This document shows, in pieces, positions 35,379 to 43,922 of a DNA stretch of 64,000 bases; the stretch's first letter is position 1, and each line of letters opens with the position of its first letter. The translations under genes were made by a program, and so were the position numbers. Source of the stretch: Pseudomonas protegens (lineage in GTDB: Bacteria; Pseudomonadota; Gammaproteobacteria; Pseudomonadales; Pseudomonadaceae); NCBI RefSeq assembly GCF_013407925.2, contig NZ_CP060201.1, forward strand, positions 868,001 through 932,000, written 5' to 3'. The notes beneath the pieces were generated by a model, which was not told where the DNA came from, did no database searches, and was given only the letters and a program-made list of their open reading frames with translations.

Positions 35379-36002
35379 TCACTCTCTGATGAGTCCCATG
35401 GACTGTGAGGATATTTCAATCCGGGAAAACTCCCCGACCGCTCCATCGGAAAAGGGCGACTGCACACTAAACCCGACGCGCACTTCATCCGGGCAGTTGT
35501 TCACATAGAACGCCCGATGAAAAACCACGGCACCCTCAGAGCCACTCAGATAACACGAGAACACATCCCCACTTCGCGAAATGAACAGCCGCACAGGCTC
35601 ATCGTTTACTTCGATGCCATTGACTTCATCGCTATAGGGCGATGAATGCACCGATACGATCTTCTTGTTGCTGCCGTACTCTTCAACACCGAACTTCAGC
35701 TTGTGCAGCCCGACGTGTAGAAAGAGCCCTGTAGCATCAAACTTGGCCAGGCTGAATAACTTGATGTCAGCGCCAAGGGCAAACTCTCCCGTCACCGACG
35801 TGAGCAAAGTGCCCAAGCTGTCCACCGTATGAAGCCCTGGAATATTGAACGAATCGCTACCGGGTTCGCTTCGCAGTTTCAGAACCGGCGCAACATAACG
35901 CAGCTGCGCGCAATGCTCGGCACCGAACACACGATCACTGATCCTCAGTACGGTGTTCGGGTCTTCGCGCAAAAGAGGTGTAGTGCCAACGGTGTCATCC
36001 AT
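35379..36002 (-). CDS. DUF1349-like beta-sandwich protein
   Basis: A 207-residue protein that resembles the DUF1349 concanavalin-like fold: ADIKLFSLAKFDATGLFLHV, LKFGVEEYG, PVRLFISRSGDVFSCYLSGS and an EVRVGFSVQSPF strand. No signal peptide. Related proteins are thought to bind carbohydrates. Its start overlaps the SDR gene stop by 8 bases, and the HAD gene starts 7 bases after its end, so it is embedded in the operon. Confidence 0.65.
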   Translation of the reverse strand: MDDTVGTTPLLREDPNTVLRISDRVFGAEHCAQLRYVAPVLKLRSEPGSDSFNIPGLHTVDSLGTLLTSVTGEFALGADIKLFSLAKFDATGLFLHVGLHKLKFGVEEYGSNKKIVSVHSSPYSDEVNGIEVNDEPVRLFISRSGDVFSCYLSGSEGAVVFHRAFYVNNCPDEVRVGFSVQSPFSDGAVGEFSRIEISSQSMGLIRE

Positions 36003-36840
36003 ACAGGTTCATTCCGCCATCGACCGACAGGGATTGAGCCGTGATGTCTTCGTTCTCAAGCACCGCCAGACAGAACCGGGCAATGTTTTCCGGGATCTGT
36101 GTACGACCCAGCGGGATCAGGCCCTCCATGCGAGCCCACAAGTCATCCAGCGACTCGTTGGGCTCGATGAGGCGGTTCTCCAGGTACTTCCACATATTGG
36201 TTTTGACGATGCCGGGGCAAACGCAGTTGACCCGGATATTGTGAGTGGCCAACTCCAGCGCCAAGGCACCAGAGAAGCCCTGCAACCCGGCTTTCGCGGC
36301 GCAGTAGGAAGATATTCCAGGAAAGGCGACTTTTGCGGCAATGGAGCTGATGTTCAGGATCGCGCCGCCCTTGCCTCTCTGGATCAGTGCGCGGGCAGCC
36401 TCACGCGACGTCAAGTAAGGTGCTGTAAGGTTGGTTTGCACGATCGCGTCAAACTCGCTCAGCGATGATTCAACCGTGTTGATCAGATGGCTGCTGCCAA
36501 TGGCGTTGACCAGGCCGTAAAAGTGCTCTGACTCATGGACAACGCCACCTACGGCTTCTATGACCTGGGCTTCAGACGTTGCGTCGACCGCAATGGCCTT
36601 TACCGAAAGCCCTTGCTCCACCAGATCCGCCGCCAGCGTGCGAGCCGCCTGATAACCACTGACCTCCTGAGTTTGATAGTGGTTGATTGCATTGGGTGTC
36701 CGGTCAGTATCAAAGATGTAGACATGAACATCTTCTTTGGCCAGTACTTCAACTATCGCGGCGCCGATGCCTCTGGCACCGCCCACAACGATCATGGTTT
36801 TACCGGACAACTTGCCTTGCGCTTTATTTCCCTGCGTCAT
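35995..36840 (-). CDS. Short-chain dehydrogenase/reductase
   Basis: A 281-residue classical SDR: nucleotide-binding VVGGARGIGAAIVEVLA (about residues 18-34), NAIGSSH at the NAG position, catalytic Ser (LNISSIAAK) and YCAAK (Tyr/Lys about 184-188), and the C-terminal SVDGGMN. It oxidises or reduces a hydroxyl/keto group using NAD(P). The DUF1349 gene overlaps its end. About 96 AT-rich bases separate it from the upstream transketolase-like gene and could hold an internal promoter. Confidence 0.9.
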   Translation of the reverse strand: MTQGNKAQGKLSGKTMIVVGGARGIGAAIVEVLAKEDVHVYIFDTDRTPNAINHYQTQEVSGYQAARTLAADLVEQGLSVKAIAVDATSEAQVIEAVGGVVHESEHFYGLVNAIGSSHLINTVESSLSEFDAIVQTNLTAPYLTSREAARALIQRGKGGAILNISSIAAKVAFPGISSYCAAKAGLQGFSGALALELATHNIRVNCVCPGIVKTNMWKYLENRLIEPNESLDDLWARMEGLIPLGRTQIPENIARFCLAVLENEDITAQSLSVDGGMNLYG

Positions 36841-36936
36841 GAACCACTGCTCCTGAATCCATAGAAGGCCTGCCGAACCCTATACAGGGCTCAGAAAACC
36901 AATAAATAGTTGAAACGGTATTTAAACGTATGAAGT

Positions 36937-38724
36937 CTAATTAACTAATGCGAACGGCGGGTCAGCCAACAATGCACCCAGTACTTGAGGTGCAACATTT
37001 GCCTGGAAAGTCTCGATTGTTGGCCACTCATAGGCATCACCGAAAACCTTGCGAACTCGAACCAGCAAACTGGATTCAATGTATTCAGCCAGGTTGAAGC
37101 GACCACTGTTATGTTCTACGACAATGATTTCGGCACATTGGCTCAGCATCTGTTTAACCAGCTCAAGATCCGGCCGAACGGACAGAAACCGGATATGTGT
37201 GCATCTTTTTGTCGTGGCGACCTGAAAGGCTTCGTATGCCATCGACTCCGATGACACTATCAATGAACCGGCGGCAAACTCGGGCTGAAAAATATAGATA
37301 TCTTCAGACAGCTTCCGGTACTTCTCCCTCAGGGCACACACTCTTTCCATGGGCTGGTCGTACATTAAGTAAAGGCCGTTTCCACCCTTTGCTTTCTGCC
37401 GATGAATACAGGCCAACAGATCGAGAGGGTCTGTCAGTTCGTATACGGTTTCTTCCGTCAGCAAGCTGAATACGGTTGAGGCGTACGTAGCGCCGCCCCA
37501 CACACCGTTCTTCCGAGCGCCAATGACATGCAAATTACGACAGGCAATCAAAGCAGAGTGCAGTACATCTATCGCGTTGAGGTAATACTTGTCATCGGTC
37601 AGGACAAACTTCAGTTCATCATCCGGGCACCCCATCGCGCAGGTCAGCAACGCTGACTCGGCCAGGCCGGTGTTGCAATAACCGGACAATGACTTAAGGC
37701 CAAACCGAGCGGCCAGATCCGCGGTGAATACATGGGCAGGTGCCCCTGACCGAACTTCTTCGATAATGTCGGCCGTCCGACTGCAACTGGAAGCTTTCCT
37801 CAGATCATTCTTCTGCTGATCGTCCGTTGACGTCATCAAACTCTGATGGCTGGCACGTTTGAAGGAGTGAACGCCTTTTTCGGTATGACAGATGATCGCG
37901 GTCGACCGATGGTCCTTCTCTGCCTGGCGAATGTGTTCACTGATCGCCTGGGTGTCGTGTCCATCCACTTCATAAACATCAGAAAAGTAGGCGGCCAGAT
38001 ACTCCGGCCTCAACTTCCCGGGAAGTGGGTCTATCCCTCTGCCATTGTTGTCCACTATCAACGTCAGGTTCTTGACCTCAAGTTCGCCTATCAGGCGAAT
38101 CGCCTCGAAAGACACCCCTTCGTTCAACTCACCGTCACCCGCCACACAGATAACACGTGCATCACGATTGGTATTGGCCCGCCCCAACGCAATGCCCACT
38201 CCCTCGCCAAGGCTATGCCGCATGCTGTAGGCAAAACCGTAGTGTTTATTGACAACGGCCGGCACCTTGTCGTGAACCGCAGCCAAAAAAGCCAAAGGCA
38301 TACCGTTGAGCACGTGACGATAAGCATAAAACAATGGCGCAATATGCCCCCTGCCAATTACCAGATCCTGATTGGCCACCCCTGCCGCATTGCAGAACTC
38401 CAATGCAAACAGTGCTTCGGCAATGTTCAGTGACGACAGGCAAGATGCCAGGGTTCCGTAACCGGCAATTTCATGAATCCGCTCCAGGCACACCCTGACG
38501 TCTGAGTAGAAAGGCGTAAATTGTCTGGCGATGGCGACCGACAGTTCGTTGATCGTCTGGCACTTCGACGCCTCGGCAATACCGACTTCAACTTCCTCAT
38601 TGGCACGCACATACTCATCGGCCGTCAGGTACGCCTTCCGTTTATGCACGCTTTGACGAATGCCATGTAACGGCGTCAATAGGCTGGCAACTGGCTCGAG
38701 GTCATAACTGACTAATTGATTCAT
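36937..38724 (-). CDS. Transketolase/DXS-like thiamine-diphosphate enzyme
   Basis: A 595-residue single-chain enzyme. The N-terminal half has GRGHIAPLFYAY (equivalent of the transketolase SKGHAA motif, about 123-134) and the ThDP/Mg motif GDGELNEG...DNN (about 197-227). The C-terminal half has a pyrimidine-binding-like domain (GLAESALLTCAMG, with the Glu expected to activate ThDP) and a C-terminal transketolase domain. It is shorter than housekeeping transketolase and divergent, so a dedicated two-carbon transfer or decarboxylative coupling in the operon's pathway is likely. GAGGTG precedes the ATG, which overlaps the aminotransferase gene by 23 bases. Confidence 0.85.
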   Translation of the reverse strand: MNQLVSYDLEPVASLLTPLHGIRQSVHKRKAYLTADEYVRANEEVEVGIAEASKCQTINELSVAIARQFTPFYSDVRVCLERIHEIAGYGTLASCLSSLNIAEALFALEFCNAAGVANQDLVIGRGHIAPLFYAYRHVLNGMPLAFLAAVHDKVPAVVNKHYGFAYSMRHSLGEGVGIALGRANTNRDARVICVAGDGELNEGVSFEAIRLIGELEVKNLTLIVDNNGRGIDPLPGKLRPEYLAAYFSDVYEVDGHDTQAISEHIRQAEKDHRSTAIICHTEKGVHSFKRASHQSLMTSTDDQQKNDLRKASSCSRTADIIEEVRSGAPAHVFTADLAARFGLKSLSGYCNTGLAESALLTCAMGCPDDELKFVLTDDKYYLNAIDVLHSALIACRNLHVIGARKNGVWGGATYASTVFSLLTEETVYELTDPLDLLACIHRQKAKGGNGLYLMYDQPMERVCALREKYRKLSEDIYIFQPEFAAGSLIVSSESMAYEAFQVATTKRCTHIRFLSVRPDLELVKQMLSQCAEIIVVEHNSGRFNLAEYIESSLLVRVRKVFGDAYEWPTIETFQANVAPQVLGALLADPPFALVN

Positions 38725-39940
38725 TCAACACCTCGAACACGTCACTTAGCGTTTCCTCTGACATGATGTAGGCGGGCGCCAGGCAAGCCCAATCTTCCTC
38801 ACCTCGGATAATCAACTTCCTGTCAAAGCACAGCCCACCCAATTTCTTGCCTGCCTGCTCCCCAAGGCTTGAGTCCAGGGTTATGCCGATCAGCAAGCCT
38901 TGGGATTCAATCCGGGCGATACGCTCATTCCCGGCGATTTCCTGACACAGCGCCTGAGTCTTTGTAATGAGTTTTTGTAACTGCCCTGCGGCCTCTATCT
39001 GTTCCAGCACGCGCATCGACGCATTGATGGCCGCGATCGAAACCGGGTTGCTTGCATAGGTATGCGAATAGGAAAACGGGATCCACGGCTCTGGCTTGTC
39101 AAACACCGAGGCGATTTTATGGGATGTCACCATAGCGGATGCCGGGTAATAACCACCGCTGATGCCTTTACCGAGCGCGACGATATCGGCAGAAACCCCA
39201 AACTGATGGGTATTCAAGAACTCTCCGGTTCGAGAGGCGCCGGTCACGATTTCATCGGTAATCATCACAATATCGTAACGGTCACACAGTTCACGAATAC
39301 CTATCAGATACTCGCGGGGAGTTTGCCGCATCCCTTTCAAATGGTTGACCGGCTCGAAAATAATGCAAGCGATCTGCTCCGCACCATAATGAAGAATAAT
39401 ATTCTCCACATCCGCCACGCTGTGCATTTCCAACGCCTGACCTTCGTGAACGACAGGGAATGGCGGGTTGATCCGAATAGTGTCGTAACCGCTGCAACGC
39501 AGGTCCTTGAAATCGTTCCTGCCGGTAATACTGTGGGCCCCCAAGGTGGCGCCGTGATAGGAGTGCTTGCGGCAGATCACTTTCTTCTTGAACGTATTGC
39601 CTTTGCGCTGGTGATACTCCAAGGCCATGGCAATCGACGACTCGATGGCTTCCGAGCCGCTGTTGACATACAGCACGCCGCCATCTTCCATCTTGGCGCG
39701 TTTGAGCAGCAGCTCTGAAGTTTCAAACAGCTCGGACGAATAGAAATGATCCTTAGGGTGGAAAGGCAGATCCGTCAACGTTTTGGAAATATGCTGCTTG
39801 ATGGGGTCGCACGAATACCCGAACGGTACGTTAAACATGCCCGAAATCGCATCCGTGTAGATGCCACCCTCTGCATGAACACTGACATCTTTAACAGAAC
39901 CAACAATTTGGTCTTTCACGCGTGACTGATAGACAAACAT
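38702..39940 (-). CDS. Class III PLP-dependent aminotransferase
   Basis: A 412-residue fold-type I enzyme of the GabT/ornithine/GSA class: phosphate-binding NSGSEAIESSIAMAL (about 93-107), RKHSYHGATLG, DEIVTGASRTG (Asp holding the PLP nitrogen, about 226) and the Schiff-base Lys in VALGKGISGGYYP (about residue 256). It transfers an amino group to an aldehyde or ketone. In a pathway with a transketolase-like enzyme, phosphatase and SDR, amination of a sugar-derived carbonyl is the obvious suggestion. Confidence 0.9.
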   Translation of the reverse strand: MFVYQSRVKDQIVGSVKDVSVHAEGGIYTDAISGMFNVPFGYSCDPIKQHISKTLTDLPFHPKDHFYSSELFETSELLLKRAKMEDGGVLYVNSGSEAIESSIAMALEYHQRKGNTFKKKVICRKHSYHGATLGAHSITGRNDFKDLRCSGYDTIRINPPFPVVHEGQALEMHSVADVENIILHYGAEQIACIIFEPVNHLKGMRQTPREYLIGIRELCDRYDIVMITDEIVTGASRTGEFLNTHQFGVSADIVALGKGISGGYYPASAMVTSHKIASVFDKPEPWIPFSYSHTYASNPVSIAAINASMRVLEQIEAAGQLQKLITKTQALCQEIAGNERIARIESQGLLIGITLDSSLGEQAGKKLGGLCFDRKLIIRGEEDWACLAPAYIMSEETLSDVFEVLNESISQL

Positions 39941-39960
39941 CCCTTTATGCCTTCTATTAA

Positions 39961-40479
39961 TTAGATCGGATAAACCTGAGAACCAGCGCCCAGCACTTTA
40001 CTGTGTGGCGGAACCGACTTTGCCACGACAGCACCCGCACCGATAATTGACCCTTTACCCACTGTGACGCCCGGCAAGATTGTTGCGCCGCCGCCAATCC
40101 ATACATCATCTTCAATGACTACAGGTGCACCCGATTCTATATAACGACGCCGCTGCTCAAGATCCTTGGCATGGTTAGAGGTATAAATACCGACATGAGG
40201 CCCGATAAACACACGGTTCCCGATGTTTATTTCAAACGCATCGAGGAACACCCCATTGGCATTAATAAAAACACCATCACCAATGTTTATGTTCGAACCA
40301 AACTCACAAAAGAAATTGCCCCACTGTTCAAACCCCTCACCCACTGATCCGAACAGGAGTTTATAAAGCGGCTCCCGACCATCAGGGTTATTGCTGATGG
40401 AGGAACACAAAGCACGGGCGGTACGCCTGCGGGCAACTAAAGCAGGTTCCGCCGCATCGAATGTCATGAACTCACGCAT
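39961..40479 (-). CDS. Hexapeptide-repeat acetyltransferase (maltose/galactoside OAT-like)
   Basis: A 172-residue left-handed beta-helix acyltransferase: hexapeptide repeats NINIGDGVFINANGVFLD and FEINIGNRVFIGPHVGI, catalytic-loop TSNHAKD (His about residue 109), then VWIGGGATILPGVTVGKGSI and IIGAGAVVAKSVPP. It would acetylate a hydroxyl or amine of a sugar-like compound. The ATG at 40479 follows AGGGTGG; an upstream small ORF (40472-40642) overlaps it by 8 bases. Confidence 0.88.
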   Translation of the reverse strand: MREFMTFDAAEPALVARRRTARALCSSISNNPDGREPLYKLLFGSVGEGFEQWGNFFCEFGSNINIGDGVFINANGVFLDAFEINIGNRVFIGPHVGIYTSNHAKDLEQRRRYIESGAPVVIEDDVWIGGGATILPGVTVGKGSIIGAGAVVAKSVPPHSKVLGAGSQVYPI

Positions 40480-40642
40480 ACGCCACCCTGTACACACGGG
40501 CGTAACAGAGAGCACTCATGCCGTGCTGATCGGCAAGTAAACAGTGGCAAACAAGACGATCATTAGTTCCGCGCCAGCCACTACCACCAACAAATAACGC
40601 CCACACTTCCCCAATAGCCTGATTCCCTTCAGCCATCATCAT
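40472..40642 (-). CDS. Small ORF at the head of the biosynthetic operon
   Basis: Three in-frame ATG codons in a row (40642, 40639, 40636) after GGAG; the third has the best spacing and gives 54 residues beginning MAEGNQAIGEVWALFVGGSG. The stop overlaps the acetyltransferase start, so translation would be coupled. It has several Cys and Tyr (LVCHCLLADQH, ALCYARVYRVAYA). I do not recognise it; it could be a leader, a scaffold/precursor peptide or a chance frame. Overlap and ribosome site favour translation. Confidence 0.45.
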   Translation of the reverse strand: MMMAEGNQAIGEVWALFVGGSGWRGTNDRLVCHCLLADQHGMSALCYARVYRVAYA

Positions 40643-40979
40643 CTCCATCTACTATTTATTTTTTAAATATACTTCGGCACTTTCTGAAATTTTTCCACCT
40701 TCTACACTCGCCACCAGCGTCTTGCAAGTTTGTTATTACGTCAGTCGTATTGTCATGTCACTGTTTTCAGGGCCTGTTACTTCCGTTCTGGATTGAGTGT
40801 GACAGCGCCGATGGGCTGCCAATTACGCGTCGCACCTGACCAGCGATGCGCAGGTTGATAAAGGACTTGCTGCTACAGCGCATGACGCTTGGCCAGCACC
40901 TCTTGATCCTCGCCGCGATGACGCTGCGCAAGGGGATACGAAGCGGACTGACGCCAAGTAGGTCGCACTTGCCAAGTCA
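40643..40979. promoter_or_regulatory. AT-rich upstream region of the biosynthetic operon
   Basis: 40643-40700 is very AT-rich (TATTTATTTTTTAAATATAC) and is the likely promoter of the minus-strand operon. I cannot place -35/-10 boxes with confidence. 40800-40979 appears to be part of the decayed sequence that follows. Confidence 0.4.
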
Positions 40980-41589
40980 CCCTTAGCCGTCTGCGCCAGA
41001 TCGATGGCAAGACTGTGCGTTCGCCGATCGTGCTGACCAACAAAGGCCTGCCCGCCTGCGCCGGCCACAACCTATTTTCCCCAAGCCCGCCGAAGCACAA
41101 CCGCAGTCAGCGGAGCGTGCAGCGCTGATCGCGCAGATCGTCGACGCGAGTGTCATCGCGAAAATGAAGCCCGACACCGAGGATTCCCCTTCGGTCCAGA
41201 AAACACTGCTCGACAAATCCATAGCGCAACGCAAACAGCGCCTCGACTTCAGCCTGCCCGATGCCTATTGGGCTGAATATCAGCAGAACCTGGAGCAGTT
41301 CGCCAAAGAGATGAGGAGCACCAAGGCCCGTTCATTGCAGTTGTACAAGGATGACTAAACCAACCGTCTGGGCCTGCTCGACACCCCTGCGATCAAGGAA
41401 CTGCTACCCGACAGCGAAGCGGCCGGCCGTAGCAAGGCAATGTCGACCAATAATGAAATGCTGGAGTACTACTACCGAGCCCAGCAAGCACTGCTGAAGG
41501 AAACACTGAGCGCACATCAGGCACGCATGGCCGATCTGGATCAGCGCTTTGAAGTGTGCAAGCGTTTCGCGGCCTGCTGGCAACGTTGA
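40980..41589 (+). pseudogene. Decayed remnant of a larger protein
   Basis: A plus-strand frame from about 41088 (QSAERAALIAQIVDASVIAK, DAYWAEYQQNLEQFAKEM) reaches TAA at 41356-41358, then continues open in the same frame (NRLGLLDTPAIKELLPDSEA, NEMLEYYYRAQQALLKETL) to a TGA at 41587-41589. Upstream sequence makes sense only after a frameshift near 41080 (KTVRSPIVLTNKGLP). The YW...LEQFAKEMRSTKARSLQ region recalls the large DUF6543/dermonecrotic-type toxin proteins of pseudomonads, but this is a weak resemblance. It is not a functional gene. Confidence 0.5.
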
Positions 41590-41742
41590 AGCGGAGTGCG
41601 GCTTGAAAATACTGGCCGACGCACGTACGCCACCTTAGCCCTGACTGTAGTCGTCTAATGAATCCGGACACTCAATTAGGCGAGAATGCTCGCTGGATGG
41701 AGGTGTCTGATGCCGACCTGTTCCCACATCAATAAGTAAATT

Positions 41743-42261
41743 ATGAAACCTCTTTACCTGTGTTCAATTCTGCTGCTTGCAGGCTGTGCCCCAGTGCCGA
41801 AATACCTTGTGCCTGCAGGGGCGCCTCAGGCACTTATCCGCAGCGAATTGGTGTCGATGGAGAATCATCGAAACCACGTGTCTTTGGTCGAAGCGCCTGC
41901 CATCAGTTGCAAATACGGCAGAGCCGTGGCGACTGGGCAGGGTGGACAGGGACGGCAACTGGTTTCCGTTTACAAGAACGTATCGACACCAGAAGGCTTT
42001 TTCCCGATTGAAGCCGGCAAGCCGCTGCACCTGATAATGCGCGGCATGGCCAACGCCAATCGCTCGTGCAACGTAGCGTTCGTCAGCGAATTTACGCCGG
42101 GCGCACGTTACGTAATCAAAGGAGGAATTGTCGACAACCCGGGCGCGCTGAGCGGTTGTTACATTGACATATTCAATGTCGATTCGGGCGCACGCGTCCC
42201 CATGGCCAATGCGTCGAAAATCGACCGCAATTGTGCGTTGGACCGGCTTCCGGCGCTTTAG
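41743..42261 (+). CDS. Hypothetical lipoprotein
   Basis: A 172-residue protein with a lipoprotein signal (MKPLYLCSILLLAGCAP, lipobox LAGC, Cys15). The mature part is about 155 residues with five Cys, e.g. ISCKYG and RSCNVAFVSEF; PGARYVIKGGI near the C-terminus may form a beta-sandwich. I do not recognise the family. No clear ribosome site; it follows decayed DNA and precedes a pseudogene. Confidence 0.65.
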   Translation: MKPLYLCSILLLAGCAPVPKYLVPAGAPQALIRSELVSMENHRNHVSLVEAPAISCKYGRAVATGQGGQGRQLVSVYKNVSTPEGFFPIEAGKPLHLIMRGMANANRSCNVAFVSEFTPGARYVIKGGIVDNPGALSGCYIDIFNVDSGARVPMANASKIDRNCALDRLPAL

Positions 42262-42310
42262 TGGGAAACTGCACACTACCTAAACACCCTTTTGCGTTGC
42301 ATGTGACCGG

Positions 42311-42553
42311 GTTGACCAGACACTCTCACGCTTTAACGCCGTCGATACCCAAGCCTTCCTGAACGACCTGACCAGCAGTGCGGCCCATCGTTTCACCGTG
42401 GTGCGGGATCTGATGGACAGGCTGTCCACACTTAACCTGAAAGACATTGCCGACTGCGATCTGATGCGGGTCACCCGAGGGGTGCATTTGCTCACCCGGG
42501 AAGGTTGCGCGGTGCTGGAGGTGATTCAGTGGCAAACAGCGCAAGAGCGCTGA
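42311..42553 (+). pseudogene. Damaged second copy of the DUF3077-like gene
   Basis: Nearly identical to 31483-31788 from the second codon on, but the ATG is replaced (CGGGTTGACCAG versus ATGATTGACCAG) and 36-39 bases are missing after AVDT. In the intact gene the missing piece is bounded by two copies of TCGACACCCA, so it was probably lost by recombination between them. The rest is open (HRFTVVRDLM, LKDIADCDLM, LTREGCAVLEVIQW). Structured repeat copy C follows. Confidence 0.75.
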
Positions 42554-42571
42554 ACGCCATTGAACTCAACC

Positions 42572-42985
42572 AGCGCGTAAAACGCGCTTGGCTTTGCCCC
42601 AGCCGTTGATCGGCTTTGGCTTTGGCCTTTGATCTTGCTTTGGCTTTTGATCTGCCTGCCCCTTCAGGAGGCCGAACGCAGGCGTTGCGTAGGGGGCAGC
42701 TCGGCATGGATGCCGAGCTAGCCGCCATCAGGCCATGGATGGCCTGTGGCGGCGGGCCCCCGGGAGCAATGCCGGAGAGAGGGAACGCCGAGCCTTAGCG
42801 AGGTGCCGGATGCGGGGGCAAGACCTTTTGGTTCCTTTTGGGGCGACTGCCAAAAGGGATTCGCTGTAAGAGCGAAACCGCCAGTAGCGGCACCCGCAGT
42901 AACCGATATGTACACAGCCCCTCGCCGTAAGGACGAAGCCGCCAGCGGCCGTAACCGCAGCAACGGATATATCCCCCAAAGTACA
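42572..42985 (+). repeat. Structured dispersed repeat, copy C
   Basis: Starts with AGCGCG-TAAAA-CGCGCT, then the TTTTGATC tract, cloverleaf core with hairpin 1 AGCTCGGCA/TGCCGAGCT and hairpin 2 CAGGCCA/TGGCCTG, and the tail. The tail unit GTAAGAGCGAAACCGCCAGT ... GATAT is present about twice, the second time with GTAAGGACGAAGCC. Confidence 0.85.
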
Positions 42986-43063
42986 GCGTCGAAGGTAACC
43001 CCGCGTCATCGTTCAGGCCCATCACAACAGGCCCCCTGCTCGCTAAACGACATGTCCCGATAC

Positions 43064-43113
43064 ATAACTCCAGACACACAATTCAACCTGCGTTACTATG
43101 CGCCTGGAGTTAT
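43064..43113. promoter_or_regulatory. hicAB operator with promoter between its arms
   Basis: ATAACTCCAG (43064-43073) and CTGGAGTTAT (43104-43113) are a perfect 10-base inverted repeat 30 bases apart, ending 20 bases before the ribosome site of the toxin gene. TACTAT (43094-43099) between the arms is a candidate -10. HicB-type autoregulation by occlusion is inferred. Confidence 0.65.
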
Positions 43114-43145
43114 AAAGCACCTCTCACCCCGATAAGGAGATGGAG

Positions 43146-43328
43146 GTGCAAAGCAGACAGTTGATCAAGGAGCTTGAAGCCGCAGGCTGGGTGCTGGAGC
43201 GAGTCACTGGCAGCCATCATCTGTTCAAGCACCCTTACAGGCCCAACACCGTTCCGGTGCCTCACCCGAAGAAGGATCTGCCACGGGGCACGGTCAGGGC
43301 CATCAGAAAACTGGCTGAACTGATCTAG
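43146..43328 (+). CDS. hicA: HicA-like mRNA interferase toxin
   Basis: A 60-residue double-stranded-RNA-binding-fold toxin: SRQLIKELEAAGWVL, then GSHHLFKHP with the catalytic His, and VPHPKKDLPRGTVRAI, all family hallmarks. HicA cleaves mRNA during translation. A GTG at 43146, 7 bases after AAGGAG, gives the usual N-terminus; an ATG six bases earlier abuts the ribosome site too closely. The antitoxin gene follows 35 bases later. Confidence 0.92.
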   Translation: MQSRQLIKELEAAGWVLERVTGSHHLFKHPYRPNTVPVPHPKKDLPRGTVRAIRKLAELI

Positions 43329-43363
43329 CTCCCGCCACCTTCACACTTATTGAGGAGATCCCC

Positions 43364-43765
43364 GTGCAATATCCCATCTGCATCGAATGGGGCGACGAAC
43401 ACACCGCCACCGGCATCCAGATTCCCGACATCCCCGGTGCTGTCACCGCGGGCGACAGCTTCGAGAGCGCCTATAGCGCGGCCATCGAGATTGCCCACGT
43501 CATGCTCGAAGAGCTGGCCCGAGCGGGGCACGCCATTCCCCTGCCCTCTCCCACCCGCAAGCACCGCGCCAACCCCGATTTCGAGGGCATGGGCTGGGGC
43601 ATGCTGGAGATCGATATCACCCCATACCTGGGCAAGACCGAGAAGGTCAACGTGACCCTGCCAGGTTATGTCATCCAGCAGATCGACCGCTTCGTCCGCG
43701 AGCACAACATCAAGAGTCGGTCGTCCTTTCTGGCCGATGCGGCGATGGAAAAGCTCGGGCGCTGA
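43364..43765 (+). CDS. hicB: HicB-like antitoxin
   Basis: A 133-residue antitoxin: N-terminal HicB RNase-H-like domain (YPICIEWGDEHTATGIQIPD, IPGAVTAGDSFESAYS) and a C-terminal ribbon-helix-helix (about 95-133: VNVTLPGYVIQQIDRFVREH) for DNA binding. GTG start with GAGGAG upstream. It neutralises HicA and probably represses the operon through the palindrome at 43064-43113. Confidence 0.92.
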   Translation: MQYPICIEWGDEHTATGIQIPDIPGAVTAGDSFESAYSAAIEIAHVMLEELARAGHAIPLPSPTRKHRANPDFEGMGWGMLEIDITPYLGKTEKVNVTLPGYVIQQIDRFVREHNIKSRSSFLADAAMEKLGR

Positions 43766-43807
43766 AAGCGGCTGCGGAGGGCAGGCCAAGCGGAATGAGG
43801 CCGGTTG

Positions 43808-43855
43808 GGGTTGCTGCGCAACCCAGCGGGAGCAAGCTCCCTCGCCACAGGGGGT
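43808..43855. repeat. REP element (GAGCAAGCTCCCTCGCCAC family)
   Basis: GCGGGAGCAAGCTCCCTCGC, the reverse form of the element at 2072, preceded by a GTTGCTGCGCAAC mini-hairpin. It lies between hicB and the convergent MocR gene. Confidence 0.7.
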
Positions 43856-43922
43856 GTGGCCTGCCAAATGGCGGGGGCTGCCACAGGAAAGACTCCAGCC
43901 TCAGCGGCCGTAGCCCCCCCTT

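Noticed and set aside
24208..43130. Integrative element bounded by the repeats
   Set aside because: Base composition suggests transferred DNA, but I found no integrase, transposase, tRNA end or flanking direct repeats that would define an element.
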